Assembly (NCBI GenBank): GCA_963277665.1
Contig: OY728143.1
Location: 234,103,591 to 234,167,590 of the forward strand
Length of the DNA stretch: 64,000 nucleotides
Reading direction: 5' to 3'
Source of the DNA: Viscum album
Taxonomy: Eukaryota > Streptophyta > Magnoliopsida > Santalales > Viscaceae
In this document: one piece after another, positions 34,896 to 47,602 of the stretch
How the letters are laid out: each line of letters begins with the position of its first letter
Position numbering within the stretch: position 1 is the stretch's first letter
Notes under the pieces: generated by a model
The model's database searches: none
Told to the model about the DNA's origin: nothing
What the model saw: only the letters and a program-made list of their open reading frames with translations
Program-made: the position numbers and the translations under genes

Positions 34896-35288
34896 CTTCT
34901 TATTTTATGGAAAAATTAATTAATAAGGGATCTTAAAACCAAAAATTTGTTATCCTAATACCTTACGTTTTGTTGAACCGATGGTATTTTAAATGATCAT
35001 AGATTTGTGGCTTTGAGGCCCAAAATTCTACAATTGTTTGTGATTGATGACCTCAATAAATCCCTATAAATATTTACATTTCCCTACTATTATGTGTATC
35101 TAATATTCACCAATGTTCTCCTAATCGATATTATAATTTGGTGGTGACATTTTCATTCCCCTTTTCCTCTTATTAAGAAAAAATTTTATTAACCCAATTT
35201 CTGATGTGGGTTTTCCCACAAAGGTATTTTCTAATTTCAACCTTTTATTTTTGAAGAAAAATTTCAAATTGCGAGGATGAAATTTATT

Positions 35289-35302
35289 GAAGGAGGGAAG
35301 AA
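35289..35302 (+). other. Polypurine tract, element A
   Basis: GAAGGAGGGAAGAA directly precedes TG of the 3' LTR at 35303. The B equivalent is GAAGGAGGGGAGAA at 47589-47602. Confidence 0.8.
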
Positions 35303-38300
35303 TGTAACACCCCAGGATTTCAAAGTACGTTATTTCTTCAAAGTAATTCAATAACTTGCACTACATGCAACACCGAGTTCAAGCTCACCAGAACTTACCA
35401 AACTAGCCGTTCAAAAGCAGTTATGAATAATGTTAACTAAATTTTGAACTTTATATAATCTTTATAATTTTAGAATCCATATTATGAGTTTCTTAGACAT
35501 AATTTAAGAACAAATATATTTTTTTTCAGATAAAGGAATTATTTTTCAAAAAAATGCAATTTTACCACCTTTTGATGGAAAACCTTTTTTAAATCCAATA
35601 TTTGAAACTTTTATATATTCAATTTGACAAAATAAACTTCTTCTTTATAATTGGGACATATGAATTTAGTTTCAATAAATTTTTGGTGTTTTTTCTGATA
35701 ACTTTCATATTTGGGTGAATAGTGAAAAATACTATATTTTAACTAAAAATAACTTTTTTAATCAAAATAATTTATAGTGTCGAATTATACATTTTAATGT
35801 TTTGGAAGTATAATTAGATTTTATTTTTACCCTTTAATCCAATTTTGGTCGTTGTAATTAATTTCACATTGAAATTATACATAAACAAGTGTCAATCTTT
35901 TGATAGTTACTGTTTCTTAAAAATACACTATTTGTTTTGACAGCGAGAATTGATTTTAAATTAATAAATGCAACTTCTATGTTTTGAATTTGGTAAAATA
36001 GACTTCATTTCTGGATTTTTAATATCAAAATTTTCCTAGGGTTATGTTTTGGTATTTTTCTGAAAACGTTCAATATTTGATGAATAGTGAAAAACACTGA
36101 GTTATCGTTTAAAACCGAATTTTTATTTAAATAATTATTTATTTTATTTAAATTTATTTTAGGTAAAAATAGATACATAATACCTATATAAGTTCATTTT
36201 AATTCATTGGATTCAATTTATAATAATTTTAGATATATAAAATTTTTATCGAACTTTTCCGTCTTTTACCCATCTCCAAGGAACATTTGAAAATTTATAT
36301 AGAACTTAATTTTACCACTTCAGTGAGTTGAATTTCAAAAATCCGAGAGACATGATTAATATCAAGGAGTAAAATGTGTATTAATAAGATAAAAATAATT
36401 TTTTTATGAATAGTTACTTTTTACTTTTATTTACCACCTTTAAAAGTAAATAGGGTAATTAAGGGTAAAAATGATATTATTATTACCCTAAAAAATGTAC
36501 TAATTCTATTGGATAAGTGTAATTCGGCCAAAAACAACCTTAGGAATAAAATACGATCTTTTAGGTCCACTTGGATTAGATTAAGACATTTATTATTATT
36601 TAATTTAATGAAGAGTTAAAAGAGCTAAAATCAATGTTTAATAACTAAAACATTTTTAATATAGGGATTTATATAAGATTAATTCTTCTATAAATATTCA
36701 TTAGAAAGATAAAACTATTTCCTACATAATGGTATTTTATTTATAATTTTTAGAGATTAAATAATTAAATTTATTAATGGCACAATGAAGATGCAGTAAT
36801 TACTTTATTAATGAAAGAATCAAATAAATGGTATTATAAATATTAAAATAAATATAATTTCCAAGTTTTCATGATATCCAAGAATATTTTTGGTGAATAT
36901 GACATATTATGATTGGTTATATGAATTTTTTTCGAAGTAATAATGATGTTATGAATTTATAAAAAACAAAATACCCAAAATTGTCAAAATTGACATAAAA
37001 GAGTTTTTAAAACAAATATTATATAATTAATTGATATTCTATTCTTAAAAATCTAAGGATCGGACAAATGACTTATATCATGATAGTTGTATCATTAATT
37101 GACCACTTGGGGGTCCCTTGGAAGTTTATAGTATGCTTATTAACTATATAATATAATAATACAAAGAGACATCGTAACTGTCAAACTAATTAACTAAGAG
37201 TTAAAACTAAATGATAAGGTTAATAAAGTGACCCAAACCTATCTAAAACCTATTGGTTAATTTTATTTCTACCCATACCCACCTTATCCTAGAAATAAAT
37301 CAACTTTTATCCATTATAAACCGAATATTAATTTATTATGAAATAATATTTTAAGTTTTTCCAAAGGTGCCCCTCACCCCTCTTATAAAAGGGCACTTCC
37401 CCTTATCTCAAATTCACACCTCCAAAGCCATTTGGCTCGGCCAAACCCTACCCAAATATTTTTTAAACTTACATAAATTCAACCTAGAGTCCTTATTTTG
37501 ATCATAAAGCCAACATAAGGAGCCATTTTTATCAAATCAAAAGGAAGAACCCGAAGAAGAGGTAATGTTTTCACCACCCTCTTTCAAGTTCCTTTCTTCT
37601 TCCACTTCTTCTTTCTTTGTTATTTACATTATAAAATAATAAATCCAGTATCTTCTATATATTTTTATGTTATTATAAATATGTTACAACCATATTCATT
37701 ATTCTATCCATCCTTTTAATGACATGTCACCATACGTGCACACGTACGACTTACTTTCTCCACGTCGTGGTGTAATTGTTATTCAATACATTATTTTTGG
37801 ATGGGTATAATAATGAAGTTTAATTCATCTAAATAACTAAAATAACATGATAATGATTCTTTATATATGATACACCATCCAATTATATATTATTTTAATA
37901 TCAAAAGAATGATATTTTTTCTCGTGCGTACGTACGGACTACCGTCTCCACGAACGCGATGAGATTCATTCCCCATCATATCCATTCAAGACTAATTATT
38001 ATTTGATGATTAAAAATAAGGTTTAATCACTTGATATAATTCTGGATATGAATAAGATACATCCCATCCATAAAACATATGACTCACATAAAAAAGAATA
38101 TAAAGGAAAACGAATCCGTTAAACACCCGAAACGACGATAATAATAAGATATTATTTACAAAGTAATGTTAAAGTATCATATATGATATCATATTAATGT
38201 ATACGATTATTGTATAATTTAATAACAATTATTTAACGATTATACAGGAGGTTAACTAACCATCAACCAAGGAAAAGTACAAGGTAAGGGGTTTTCATCT

Positions 38301-38809
38301 CACTCCTTATTCCCGTGAGATTCATGCCATATTGCCACTGTTACCTTTTATGTGATGTATGTACTACCCATAATTGTATTTTTTGTATAATACACTTTAA
38401 TTTATGTGTATTTACATATTCATAGTATGATACTTATTTCATGGGGTGTATTTTTTGTATGTTACCAAATTGGTAATGGGTTATTTCACAATCTCTTCAT
38501 TATCCGAGGTTGTTTATACGTAATTATCTACTGGGAACTCTCTATCATCCACATCATTGTTTCATAAAAATGTATTTAAAAAAATTCTTAATATTTTACA
38601 AAATATTTGTTAAAGTCATTTATACCCTTTTTTGACTTTTTATAAGAAGTTTATAAAGGAATCCTTCCATCATTTTCCAAACAAGGTCCTTTTTAACCAT
38701 TTCGGCAGAATTAAGGTAAGAATGTCTTTTTTTAACTTATACGGCGGGTGCGACTATTTTCCGCCATTATAAAATTGTCGAATCTTCCCATAGAATATTA
38801 TAAGAATAT
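35303..38809 (+). repeat. Element A 3' LTR, first part
   Basis: The segment starts TGTAACACCCC and aligns with 18007-21513 of the 5' LTR, including TATA (37384), paired CpG motifs (37738 and 37924) and the 36-nt block (38248-38283). It stops at AATAT (38805-38809), the target copy left of B, and resumes at 51391. Confidence 0.92.
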
Positions 38810-41800
38810 TGTAACACCCCAAGCTTCTACGGTACATTTCCCTTTGAATAATGCAATAGCGTGTGTTGTACGCAACATCGAGTTCTAACACACCACAACC
38901 GATCAAACTAGCCGTTATGAATAGTAATACCTACTTTTTAAAATATTATAAATTTTATCTCTCAAAATGGAATTCATTTTTGGATTCGGAGTATCAAATT
39001 TAGCCTAAGGTGAAATTTTGGTACTTTTCGGATAACTTTAATATTTTGATGAATAGTGAAAATTACTAAATTTTAATTAAAAGCAACTTTTTTAATCAAA
39101 ATAATTAATAGTGATAAATTATAAATTTGAGTGGTTTTAAAGTATATTTATAATATATTTTTACCATTTAATACAATTTTGGTCATTGAACATAATTTCA
39201 CAATTAAACCGGACATAAACAAGTACCAATCTTTTGATAGTTATTATATCTTAAAAACAACATTTTTGTTTTGATAGCGGGAATTAATTTTAAATTAATT
39301 TCTACCAATTCTGTGTTTTGAATTTGAAAAAATAGATACCATATTTGGAATCAGGATGTCTAAATTGTGTAAATAGGTAACTTATATTTTTATACATTTT
39401 GAATAATTACTTTGGTAAATATTTTATTTACCACGGTTAAAGGGTAAATCCGGTAAATAAGGGTTAAAAAATAAAATTATAATAATACTAAATTATCTTA
39501 AAACGTGTCCTAACATTATTTTTGGATACATGTCTGACCATTAACATCTTTGGGTCGATTTTGGGACCCCATGAAGCCACTTGTAGGTGATAGGGACACA
39601 TTATTTTAATTAAGTTAAAATAAATACAAAAATTACAAAAGCATATATATTTTAGCAAAACAATTTTTACAAATTGTTATATATTTTGGAGTTTCGACTA
39701 TAAATATTCATTAGAAATCTAAAACTACTTACTACATAATTATATTTTATTTATAATTTTTAGACATTGAATAATTTAATTTATTTATGACCCAATGATG
39801 ATGCAGTAATTACCATAATAGTGAAACATTAAAATAATTGATATTATAAATACCCAAATAAATATAATTTGTGACTTTTTATGAATTACACTAATTTTAT
39901 AGGTTAATATGACATGTTAGGAATTATTTAATTAACTTTTTTTGAAGTAATAATTCTGTTATGATTTTCACGAAAATCAATTTTCCAAATAGTGTCAAAA
40001 TTGACATAAAAGAGTTTAAAAAAAAAATATTATATTATTAATTGATATTCAATTACTAAAAATTTAAGGTTTGTCCAAGCGACTAATATAATGATAGGTG
40101 TATCATTAATGGACCACTTGGGGGTCTTTTGGATGTATATAGTAAGTTTATTAACAATATAATATAAAAATACAAAGAAACATTGTAAAAGTGAAACTAA
40201 TTAACTAAGAGTTAATACTTAAAGATAAGGTTAATATTGTAACCCAAACCTGTCTAAATCCTATTGTTTGAGTGTTTTTAGACCTATACCAACCTAAACA
40301 TTTAAATAATCCACTTTTTATCCATTAGAAACCGAATATGAGTTTATTATAAAATAATATTTCTAGCTTTTCCAAAGGTGCCCCTCACCACTCTTATAAA
40401 AGGGCACTCCCCCTTCTCATTAATTCACACCTTCAAATCCATTTTGATCGGCCAAACTATGCCCAAATACTCTATCAACTTCCCTAAATTAATCCTAGAG
40501 GCCTTTATTTAGTCATAAATCCAACCTAAGGATCTTTTTTGATCAAATCAAAAGGAAGAACCCGATGTAGAGGTAATGATTTCACCACCCCTTTTCAAGT
40601 TCCTTTCTTCTTCCACTTCTTCTTTCTTTGTTATTACCATTATAAAATATTAACTCTAGTTTATTATATATACTGTGATGTTATTATAAATATGGTACAA
40701 CCATATTCAGTATTCTATCCATCCTTTGAATAACATGTCACCATACGTGCGTACGTACGGCTTACCGTCTCCACGTCGTGGTGTAATTGTTATTCAATAA
40801 ATTATTATTTGGATGGGTATAATAATGATATGTAATTCATGTAAATAATAAATATAACATGATAATTATTCTATATATATGATATAACATCCAATTATAT
40901 ATTATTTTAATATCAAAAGAATGATATTGTCGCTCGTGCATACGTACGGACTACCGTCTCCACGAACGTGATGAGATTCATTCTCCATCGTATCCATTCA
41001 AGTCTAACTCTCATTTGATGATTAATAATAGTATATAAGGACTTGATATAATTCTGGATATTATTAAGATACAACCTATCCATGACAAACACGTCTTATG
41101 TAACAAAACATATAAAAGAAAATGAGTAAGTTAACACCCGAAACAACGATAATACTAAGATATTATTAACAAATCAATGTTAAAAGATCATATATGATAT
41201 CAAATTAATGTATATGATTCTTGTATAATTTAATAAAAATTATTTCACCATTATACAGGAGGTTAACCTACCCTTAACCAAGGAAAATTACAAGGTAAGG
41301 TTTATTTTGCAATCTCTTCATTATCCGTGGTTTCTTATACGTAATAATCTACTGGGACCTCTTTATCATTCACATCCATGTTTCTTAAAAACGTATTCCA
41401 AAACATTTTTACTATTTACTAGAATATGGGTTAAAGTCATTTATACCCTTGTTTTAATTTTATAAGAGGTTTATAAAGGAATCTTTCCGTCATCTTCTAA
41501 ACAAGGTGCTTTTTAACCTTTTAGATAGAATTAAGGTAAGAATGATTTTTTTAACTTATACGGAGGGTGCGGCTATTTTCCGCCGTTATAAAATTACCAA
41601 AGCTTCCCTTACAAGATTATAAGAATATTTTCAAAGAAAATGTTTTATTTTATAAATATACGACTCTTAAATGATTTCAAAATAGAAAGAGATATTTATC
41701 TAAAAAGAGTTTTGATTTCATCTATATCAACATCCTTTGATGGATTTTAAGTTTATTTAGAGTTGATTTATTATGATACAAAACGTCCATATTTTATTGA

Positions 41801-42591
41801 TGGTTTTGTGATATGTTTGGCTTTGGATGTGTTATTTTTATACCATTCATGGTTTATGAAGAAAGTATTGACATTTCATATACTAGTTTTAATACGAATG
41901 TTTATGTTATGTTTAAACCTGTTCATATGAGGAATGCATTGGACTTAATAAGTGACGGGTGGAGCCCGCTATAGCTTCTCGATGCATCGGTAGGTCTCAT
42001 GAGACAAACTAGTGTCTTGGCACAAGGCCTTGGAAAAATATTATTTGTAGTGTTGGCACGAGGCCTTGGATATGTGGTTATGATAGTCTGGAATTATGCA
42101 TTCCATCATTATGAAAGTGATTATTGATATTGCATGTGAATATTCGATTAGTAGAATATCCATGTGAATAAGTAAATGGAATTATTTCATTTTATTTTTT
42201 CCATACTATGTTGAAGTTCAAGTCTAAAAGGCTTTTATTTTAGTTATACATTGCCTTAAATGTTTATTCTTATTTATGAAAGTTTCCTCTATATTGTTAT
42301 CCTTACTGGGCATTTGAGCTCACCCCTTTTCTATGTTTTATTTTTCCCAGGATGTGAAGAAGTAAATTATGAATGACCTGCATGGATAGTATGAGGGGAT
42401 AAGAGTGTAGACTATGGAGACTATGTTGTTTTAGTTTGCATTTTTATGATATAATGTAAAACTTTATTAATGTATCTAGTTATTACAAGGATACTAAACT
42501 AATCTGTATTTCAAGATTTAATCTTTCTTGTGATCATGCCAATGTTATGTAATAATGTACCGACTCTGGGTAACTGGGACGAGGCGTTACA
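38810..42591 (+). repeat. Element B 5' LTR
   Basis: The LTR has TGTAACACCCC...GGCGTTACA ends. Landmarks: TATA (40395), donor match near 40573, CpG motifs (40746 and 40936), 36-nt block (41259-41294), stem-loop (42304-42326) and acceptor TTTTTCCCAG ending at 42350. Compared with A it lacks about 240 bp between copies of TGTGACTTTTAAATG and about 205 bp after the 36-nt block. Confidence 0.93.
42304..42326 (+). promoter_or_regulatory. Conserved LTR stem-loop motif in B 5' LTR
   Basis: TACTGGGC, ATTTGA, GCTCACCCC. GGGC pairs with GCTC. A pyrimidine tract ending TTTTTCCCAG follows within 25 nt. The 3' LTR copy is at 51097-51119. Confidence 0.45.
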
Positions 42592-42593
42592 GT

Positions 42594-42605
42594 TGGTATC
42601 AGAGG
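42594..42605 (+). other. Primer-binding site, element B
   Basis: TGGTATCAGAGG begins 2 nt after the LTR end and is complementary to initiator tRNA-Met. Confidence 0.88.
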
Positions 42606-43091
42606 AATTTTAGTACAAACCTTGGAATCTAGATTTAGATAAACTCTGATTAGAGCACATAGACCTAAGATGTACTTTGAGGATTAGTATAGAAGAACTT
42701 CCTAGAATTTTTGTATTGCAGAGATTTTGTAAGTTTTCCTAAAAGTACATCCCTGTCTAGATACGAGCAGGTAGAGGCAGCTCTGACACATATGTACCTA
42801 GGGGTAAAACCCGAAAACACCGCTTTGAGCTAGAATCGAACAGGAACTGGTGCACGACAACGGGCTTTGCTGCACTCTTGGTTACGACACTCCTGGGGGA
42901 TATGCTTTGGATAACTCTCATTTTCTTTACAAATAATTATGAAGGGTTTATGAGTATATAATTCCTCAAAGAATTTTTTTTATGATTATGAATTATATCC
43001 ATAAATAGTTCAATTTATGTTAAGTGTTTTATAAGTATGAAATTGTGTATTTTGATTCATAAACTGATCTAGTTTATGCCATTGTTTAGAA

Positions 43092-44100
43092 ATGGCGCCT
43101 AGTGGAAGAAATGTAAACTGTATCAATGCACTCACTCCATGTAGGGATTTCCCTCCTGCTCAAGATATTTATAGTGGAGCTGGTGATGCAACTGGTTTCG
43201 ATTAGCTAATCACCATACTGGGACAACTCACTCAGGTTATGAATAATAACCTTACCCGTATAGATCACCCTGATCCACAGTGTGGAGGATCAATGTTAGA
43301 TCGCTTAATGAGGAAACAACCACCAACGTTCAATGGGAGTACACATACATTGGTAGCTGAGCAATGGATAAGTTCCCCGTAGAAAATATTTCAGGCTTTG
43401 GGAAGTAGTGAAAGGGAAAAAGTAATCATGGCAGTTTACCGCATCACTGGAGATGCTGATCAATGGTGGTCATTGATTCAAAACATGAAGGAAGATGATG
43501 AAGTATCAAATATGGAATGGAGGGAGTTCAAAGATCTATTTTTAGAAAAATAATTTCCTCGTGACCATCGAGCAGATATGGAAAGGCAATTTCTGAGTCT
43601 GAGACAAAAGGAGGATGAGAATGTCGCAAAGTATGAGGATAACTTTACAAGGTTAGAAAGGTATGCTGAAGATTATATACGTAACCCAAGAAGTAAGATT
43701 TATCATTTCTTTGATGGTTTAAAACCATTTCTCTGTCAAGAATTAGTCTCACAATCCTTCTCATCGTACGAAGACATTGTCTCATGTGCTATCAAGACAG
43801 AAAAGGAATTCTCTAAGTCTTATGACTTTAAAGAAAATCAAGATAAGAAGAGATCTACTGATCAATCTTGGAATGGAAATAAGGGGAATAAGGGAATGTT
43901 TTAATATCCATCCTGTGATAAATGTGGGAAGAAACACCCTGGTACTTTCTTGAAGGGAATGAGTTTCTGTTACAAGTGTGGTGAAAAAGTCCACCAAGCT
44001 CGTGATTTCAAAGGGAAGAAGGAAGCTACTAATGTTCAGTGATACAATTGCAGAGAGATGGGACATTATGAAAATGAATGTTCTAAGCATCAGGGGAACT
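43092..44100 (+). pseudogene. Element B Gag
   Basis: Core motifs are RKQPPTFNGSTHT, AEQWISS, VIMAVYRITGDADQWWSLI, then ERQFLSLRQKEDENVAKY and FFDGLKPFLCQEL. Three zinc-knuckle-like clusters follow: CDKCGKKHPG, CYKCGEKVHQARDF (last Cys replaced by Phe) and [13 protein letters not shown] (first Cys lost to the stop at 44040). About 325 codons, the usual Tekay Gag size. Four stops precede 43904. Confidence 0.88.
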
Positions 44101-45428
44101 TACCTCAGAAAAGGCCAAGGGATCAAGGCCAAGCTTATGCTATCACTACTGCTGAGGTAGAAGCTCTGAAAGACGTGGTGACAGGTAATTTAATGGTTTC
44201 CTCAAGTTTAGAAAATACATTTTTTGATTCTGGATCATCGCATTGTTTCATATCTTCCCAGTTTTCTAAGAAAATTAGATATTTCCAATTTGATTTAACA
44301 AGGGAGTTGTCAGTTAAAAATCCAAAGGGAAGTATCATTGCAACAATGTTTTGTGAATCGGTCCCCATTAGAGCACATAAATGTTCTTTATCCGCTGATC
44401 TCATCGTCATACCTATGATTGAGTTTGATATAATCCTCAGCATGGATTGGCTTTCGGACCATGATGTGAATATTTATTTTAAGAAGAAGGAGGTTACGAT
44501 TTTTGATGATGATGATAAGGAACACCTTATCCTTAGAGCAGAATCGTCACCACCAAATTCTTATATAGATCCACCCCCAGTAGCTCAACTAAATTCAATT
44601 ATTCGGGAGGAATATGATGAAATTACAGTGGGTGAGGAAAGGAATGTTCAAATAGAGGATGTAACTATTGTGAATGAATATGTAGATGTGTTTCCGGAAG
44701 ATTTACCTGGACATCCTCCAGAACGAGAAGTTAAGTTTTCCATTGATTTAATTCCTAGATCAAGGCCTATATCGAAGACCCCTTATAGAATGGCCACTGT
44801 AGAATTAGTTGAACTTAATAAACAACTAGAGGAACTGAGTAATAAAATATTTATTCACCCTAGTGTTTCTCTATGGGGAGCCCCTGTTCTTTTTGTTAAA
44901 AAGAAAGATGAATATATGAGGTTATGTATCGACTACAGGGAGATAAATGCTATAACAATAAAGAACAAGTATCCCCTACCTCACATTGATGATTTATTTG
45001 ACCAACTGAATGGAGCTCAATACTTTTCAAAGATTGACCTTCAATCTAGATACCATCAGTTGTGTGTGAAGAAGGAAGACATTCCGAAGACAACATTTCG
45101 AACCAGGTACGGGCATTACGAGTTTACAGTAATGCCTTTTGGATTGACTAATGCACCCTATGTATTCATGGATCTGATGAATAGTGTTTTCAAGGAATAT
45201 CTCGATGAATTTGTGGTGGTATTTATTGATGATATATTGGTATACTCCAAAAGCTACGAAGATCATAAAAATAACTTGCGCATTATCCTGAAGACTCTGA
45301 GAAGACATGAATTATATGGGAAGTTTAGAAAGTGTGAATTCTGGAATCAGGAGATTTCTTTTCTTGTCCGTATTGTCTCTAAAGATGGAATCTCTGTTGA
45401 TCCTTCTAAGAACAAGGAAATCCAATAA
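44058..45428 (+). pseudogene. Element B protease and reverse transcriptase
   Basis: This is the longest uninterrupted stretch in the window (456 codons). Protease: [12 protein letters not shown] with intact D-S-G near codon 55, and IILSMDWL where ILGMDWL is usual. [68 protein letters not shown], then [30 protein letters not shown] (catalytic pair intact) and [11 protein letters not shown]. The stop at 45426 falls just before the RT-RNase H connection. Substitutions such as SPWG to SLWG and SGYH to SRYH show decay without frame loss. Confidence 0.93.
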
Positions 45429-45626
45429 TGGTTAGCACCTACGAGTATAACTGAGGTACACAGTTTTATTGGTTTGGTAGGTTATTATCGACGTTTCGTC
45501 CAGAATTTTTCCCGATTGACAAACCCATTAACGAAGCTCACACGTAAAGGGGTTAAATTTGTTTGAAAAAAAGAGTGTGAATAATGTTTCGAAGAACTGA
45601 AGATAAGATTAGTCAATGCTCCTATA

Positions 45627-46100
45627 TTGAATCTACCATCGGGGAATGATGGGTTCGTTATTTATGGTGATGCATCGAAGAAAGGACTTGGTTGTGTCCT
45701 TATGCAGAATGATAGGGTTATTGCCTATGCATCACGACAGTTGGAAATTCATGAACAAAACTATCCTACTCATGATCTCGAGTTAGCAGCTGTGATCTTT
45801 GCTTTGAAGATATGGAGGCACTACCTCTATGGTGAAAAATGTGAGATTTATACTGATCAAAAGAGTTTGAAGTATATTTTCTCACAAAAATAACTCAACA
45901 TGAGGCAAAGGAGATGGCTTGAATTACTCAAGGATTATGATTGTACGATACACTACCACCCGGGGAAGGCAAAAAAGGTGGCAGATGCTTTGAGCAGAAA
46001 AGATCATGGAGTTTTGAACAATATGAGAATTGAAAGGGATCCAATTTTTATGGATCTAGTGAAGATAGACATGGGAATAACCAGGGAAGGTGAAAAATGA
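45627..46100 (+). pseudogene. Element B RNase H
   Basis: [39 protein letters not shown], then [20 protein letters not shown] cover the RNase H fold; after the stop at 45891 it continues [31 protein letters not shown], the normal linker to integrase. TDQKS replaces TDHKS, removing the usual His. Nonfunctional copy. Confidence 0.9.
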
Positions 46101-46193
46101 ATGCATTTTCAATTGGTTTTCAAACTATCTTTTCTATAAAGGATTAAGAGTTCTCAGACCGATGATGAAGAATTTAAAAAGAAGATTAAAGCT

Positions 46194-47557
46194 GTGAATG
46201 ATGGGATATTGAGAGACTCTATGTATGAAGATGGAATTTTGAAATTTGGGAAGAGACTTTGTGTTCCCGATATACCTGATCTAAAAAGGGAATTGCTGGA
46301 TGATGCTCATAGTTCCAATTTCTCTATACACCCTAGGAACACCAAAATGTATAGAGACTTGAAGGAACATTTTTGGTGGGACAACATGAAGAGGGTGATT
46401 GCTGATTTTGTGTCAAGATGTATGGTTTTTCAACAAGTGAAAGCTGGAAGGCAACAACCTGGAGGAGTTATGAAACCTCTTCCCATACCGGAGTGGAAAT
46501 GGGATAATATCACGATGGACTTTGTCATGGGACCACCAAAGACTCCTAGAAGGAACGATGCAATATGGGTTATTATTGATCGTCTTACTAAGTTAGCACA
46601 TTTTATTGCTATAAGAGAAGATCTACCACTGGAACGTTTAGCAAGACTATATATTGATGAAGTTGTGAGACTTCATGGAGTACCCCTATCGATTGTTTCT
46701 AATCGTGATCCCCATTTTACTTCAAGATTCTGGAAAAGTCTTCAGAAAGCTTTGGATACTAAACTTCATTTGAGAACTTCCTACCACCCACAAACAGATG
46801 GGCAATCAGAACGAACTATTCAAACCTTAGAAGACATGTTGAGATCCTGCTCACTTGACTTTCAGGGTATGTGGGATCAATATTTACCTCTGGTAAAATT
46901 TTCTTATAACAATAGCTTCTATTCGAGTATTCATATGGCACCATATGAAGCATTATACGGAAAGTGATGTCGCACACAAATCTGTTGGTATGACGTTGGT
47001 GAAAGAAAACTTGTAGGCCCAGAACTGGTGGAGGAAACGATAGAAAAGGTGAAGGTAATCCAACACCATATCAAAAAAGTTCAAAGTAGGCAGAAGATCT
47101 ATGCTGATAATCGAAGGAAGGATTTGGAATTTCAAGTTGGTGATCATGTTTTTTGAAGGTATCTCCATGGAAGGGAGTCATACGTTTTGGTAAGAAAGGT
47201 AAATTGAGTCCAAGGTACATCAGACCTTTCAAAATTCTAGAACGAATTGGGGCTGTAGCTTACCGTTTGGCAATGCTGCCAAGTCTCTCCAAAGTTCACG
47301 ATGTGTTCCACATATCTCTCTTGAGAAAATACATGCCTGACCCAACGAATGTACTCACCTATGAGGAATTATAACTAGAACCCGATCTATCTTATTGTGA
47401 AGAGCCTGTCAAGATTCTTGATACGAGAGAACAAGTACTGAGAAACTGGACGACTCGTCTGGTAAAAATCTTGTGGAGAAACCATAAGATGGAAGAGGCA
47501 ACGTGGGAACCCGAGGAACTTATGATGTACAACCACCTGAGTCTTTTCATGCGGTAG
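46194..47557 (+). pseudogene. Element B integrase and chromodomain
   Basis: Zinc domain: HSSNFSIHPR with CMVFQQ in place of CxxCQ, so one metal-binding Cys is lost. Core: ITMDFV (first Asp), SIVSNRDPHFTSRFWKSL (second catalytic Asp changed to Asn) and GQSERTIQTLE (Glu kept). SYNNSFYSSIHMAPYEALYG precedes the stop 46965. After the frameshift near 47150: VSPWKGVIRFGKKGKLSPRY, SKVHDVFHISLLRKYMPD, then the chromodomain-like VKILDTREQVL and MEEATWEPEEL. The Asp-to-Asn and Cys changes alone would abolish activity. Confidence 0.9.
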
Positions 47558-47588
47558 TATAATAGAAATTTCGAGGACAAAATTATTT

Positions 47589-47602
47589 GAAGGAGGGGAG
47601 AA
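47589..47602 (+). other. Polypurine tract, element B
   Basis: GAAGGAGGGGAGAA abuts TG of the 3' LTR at 47603. Confidence 0.82.

Larger units (their letters stand above)
34049..35302 (+). other. Element A internal remnant after G, no readable pol
   Basis: About 1.25 kb separates the end of G from the A polypurine tract; the equivalent B region, which holds protease to chromodomain, is about 3.5 kb. I find no RT, RNase H or integrase motif in it. It contains a SINE, an AT microsatellite and AT-rich sequence. The last ~60 bp (ATTTCAAATTGCGAGGATGAAATT) resemble the B sequence just before its polypurine tract (given here in two overlapping ideas: GCGAGGATG and TCGAGGACA). Either A never had pol or it was lost by deletion. 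Confidence 0.65.
43092..47557 (+). pseudogene. Element B gag-pol, stops plus one frameshift
   Basis: The frame opens at ATG 43092 (MAPSGRNVN) and keeps one phase until a single-base loss in a T run at about 47150, after which the last part (47153-47557) continues in another phase. In-frame stops: 43203, 43380, 43551, 43902, 44040, 45426, 45564, 45582, 45891, 46098, 46137 and 46965, then 47372 in the new phase. Order: Gag, CCHC knuckles, protease, RT, RNase H, integrase, chromodomain. No part can be expressed as a full polyprotein. The 5' UTR is about 500 bp. Confidence 0.93.
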
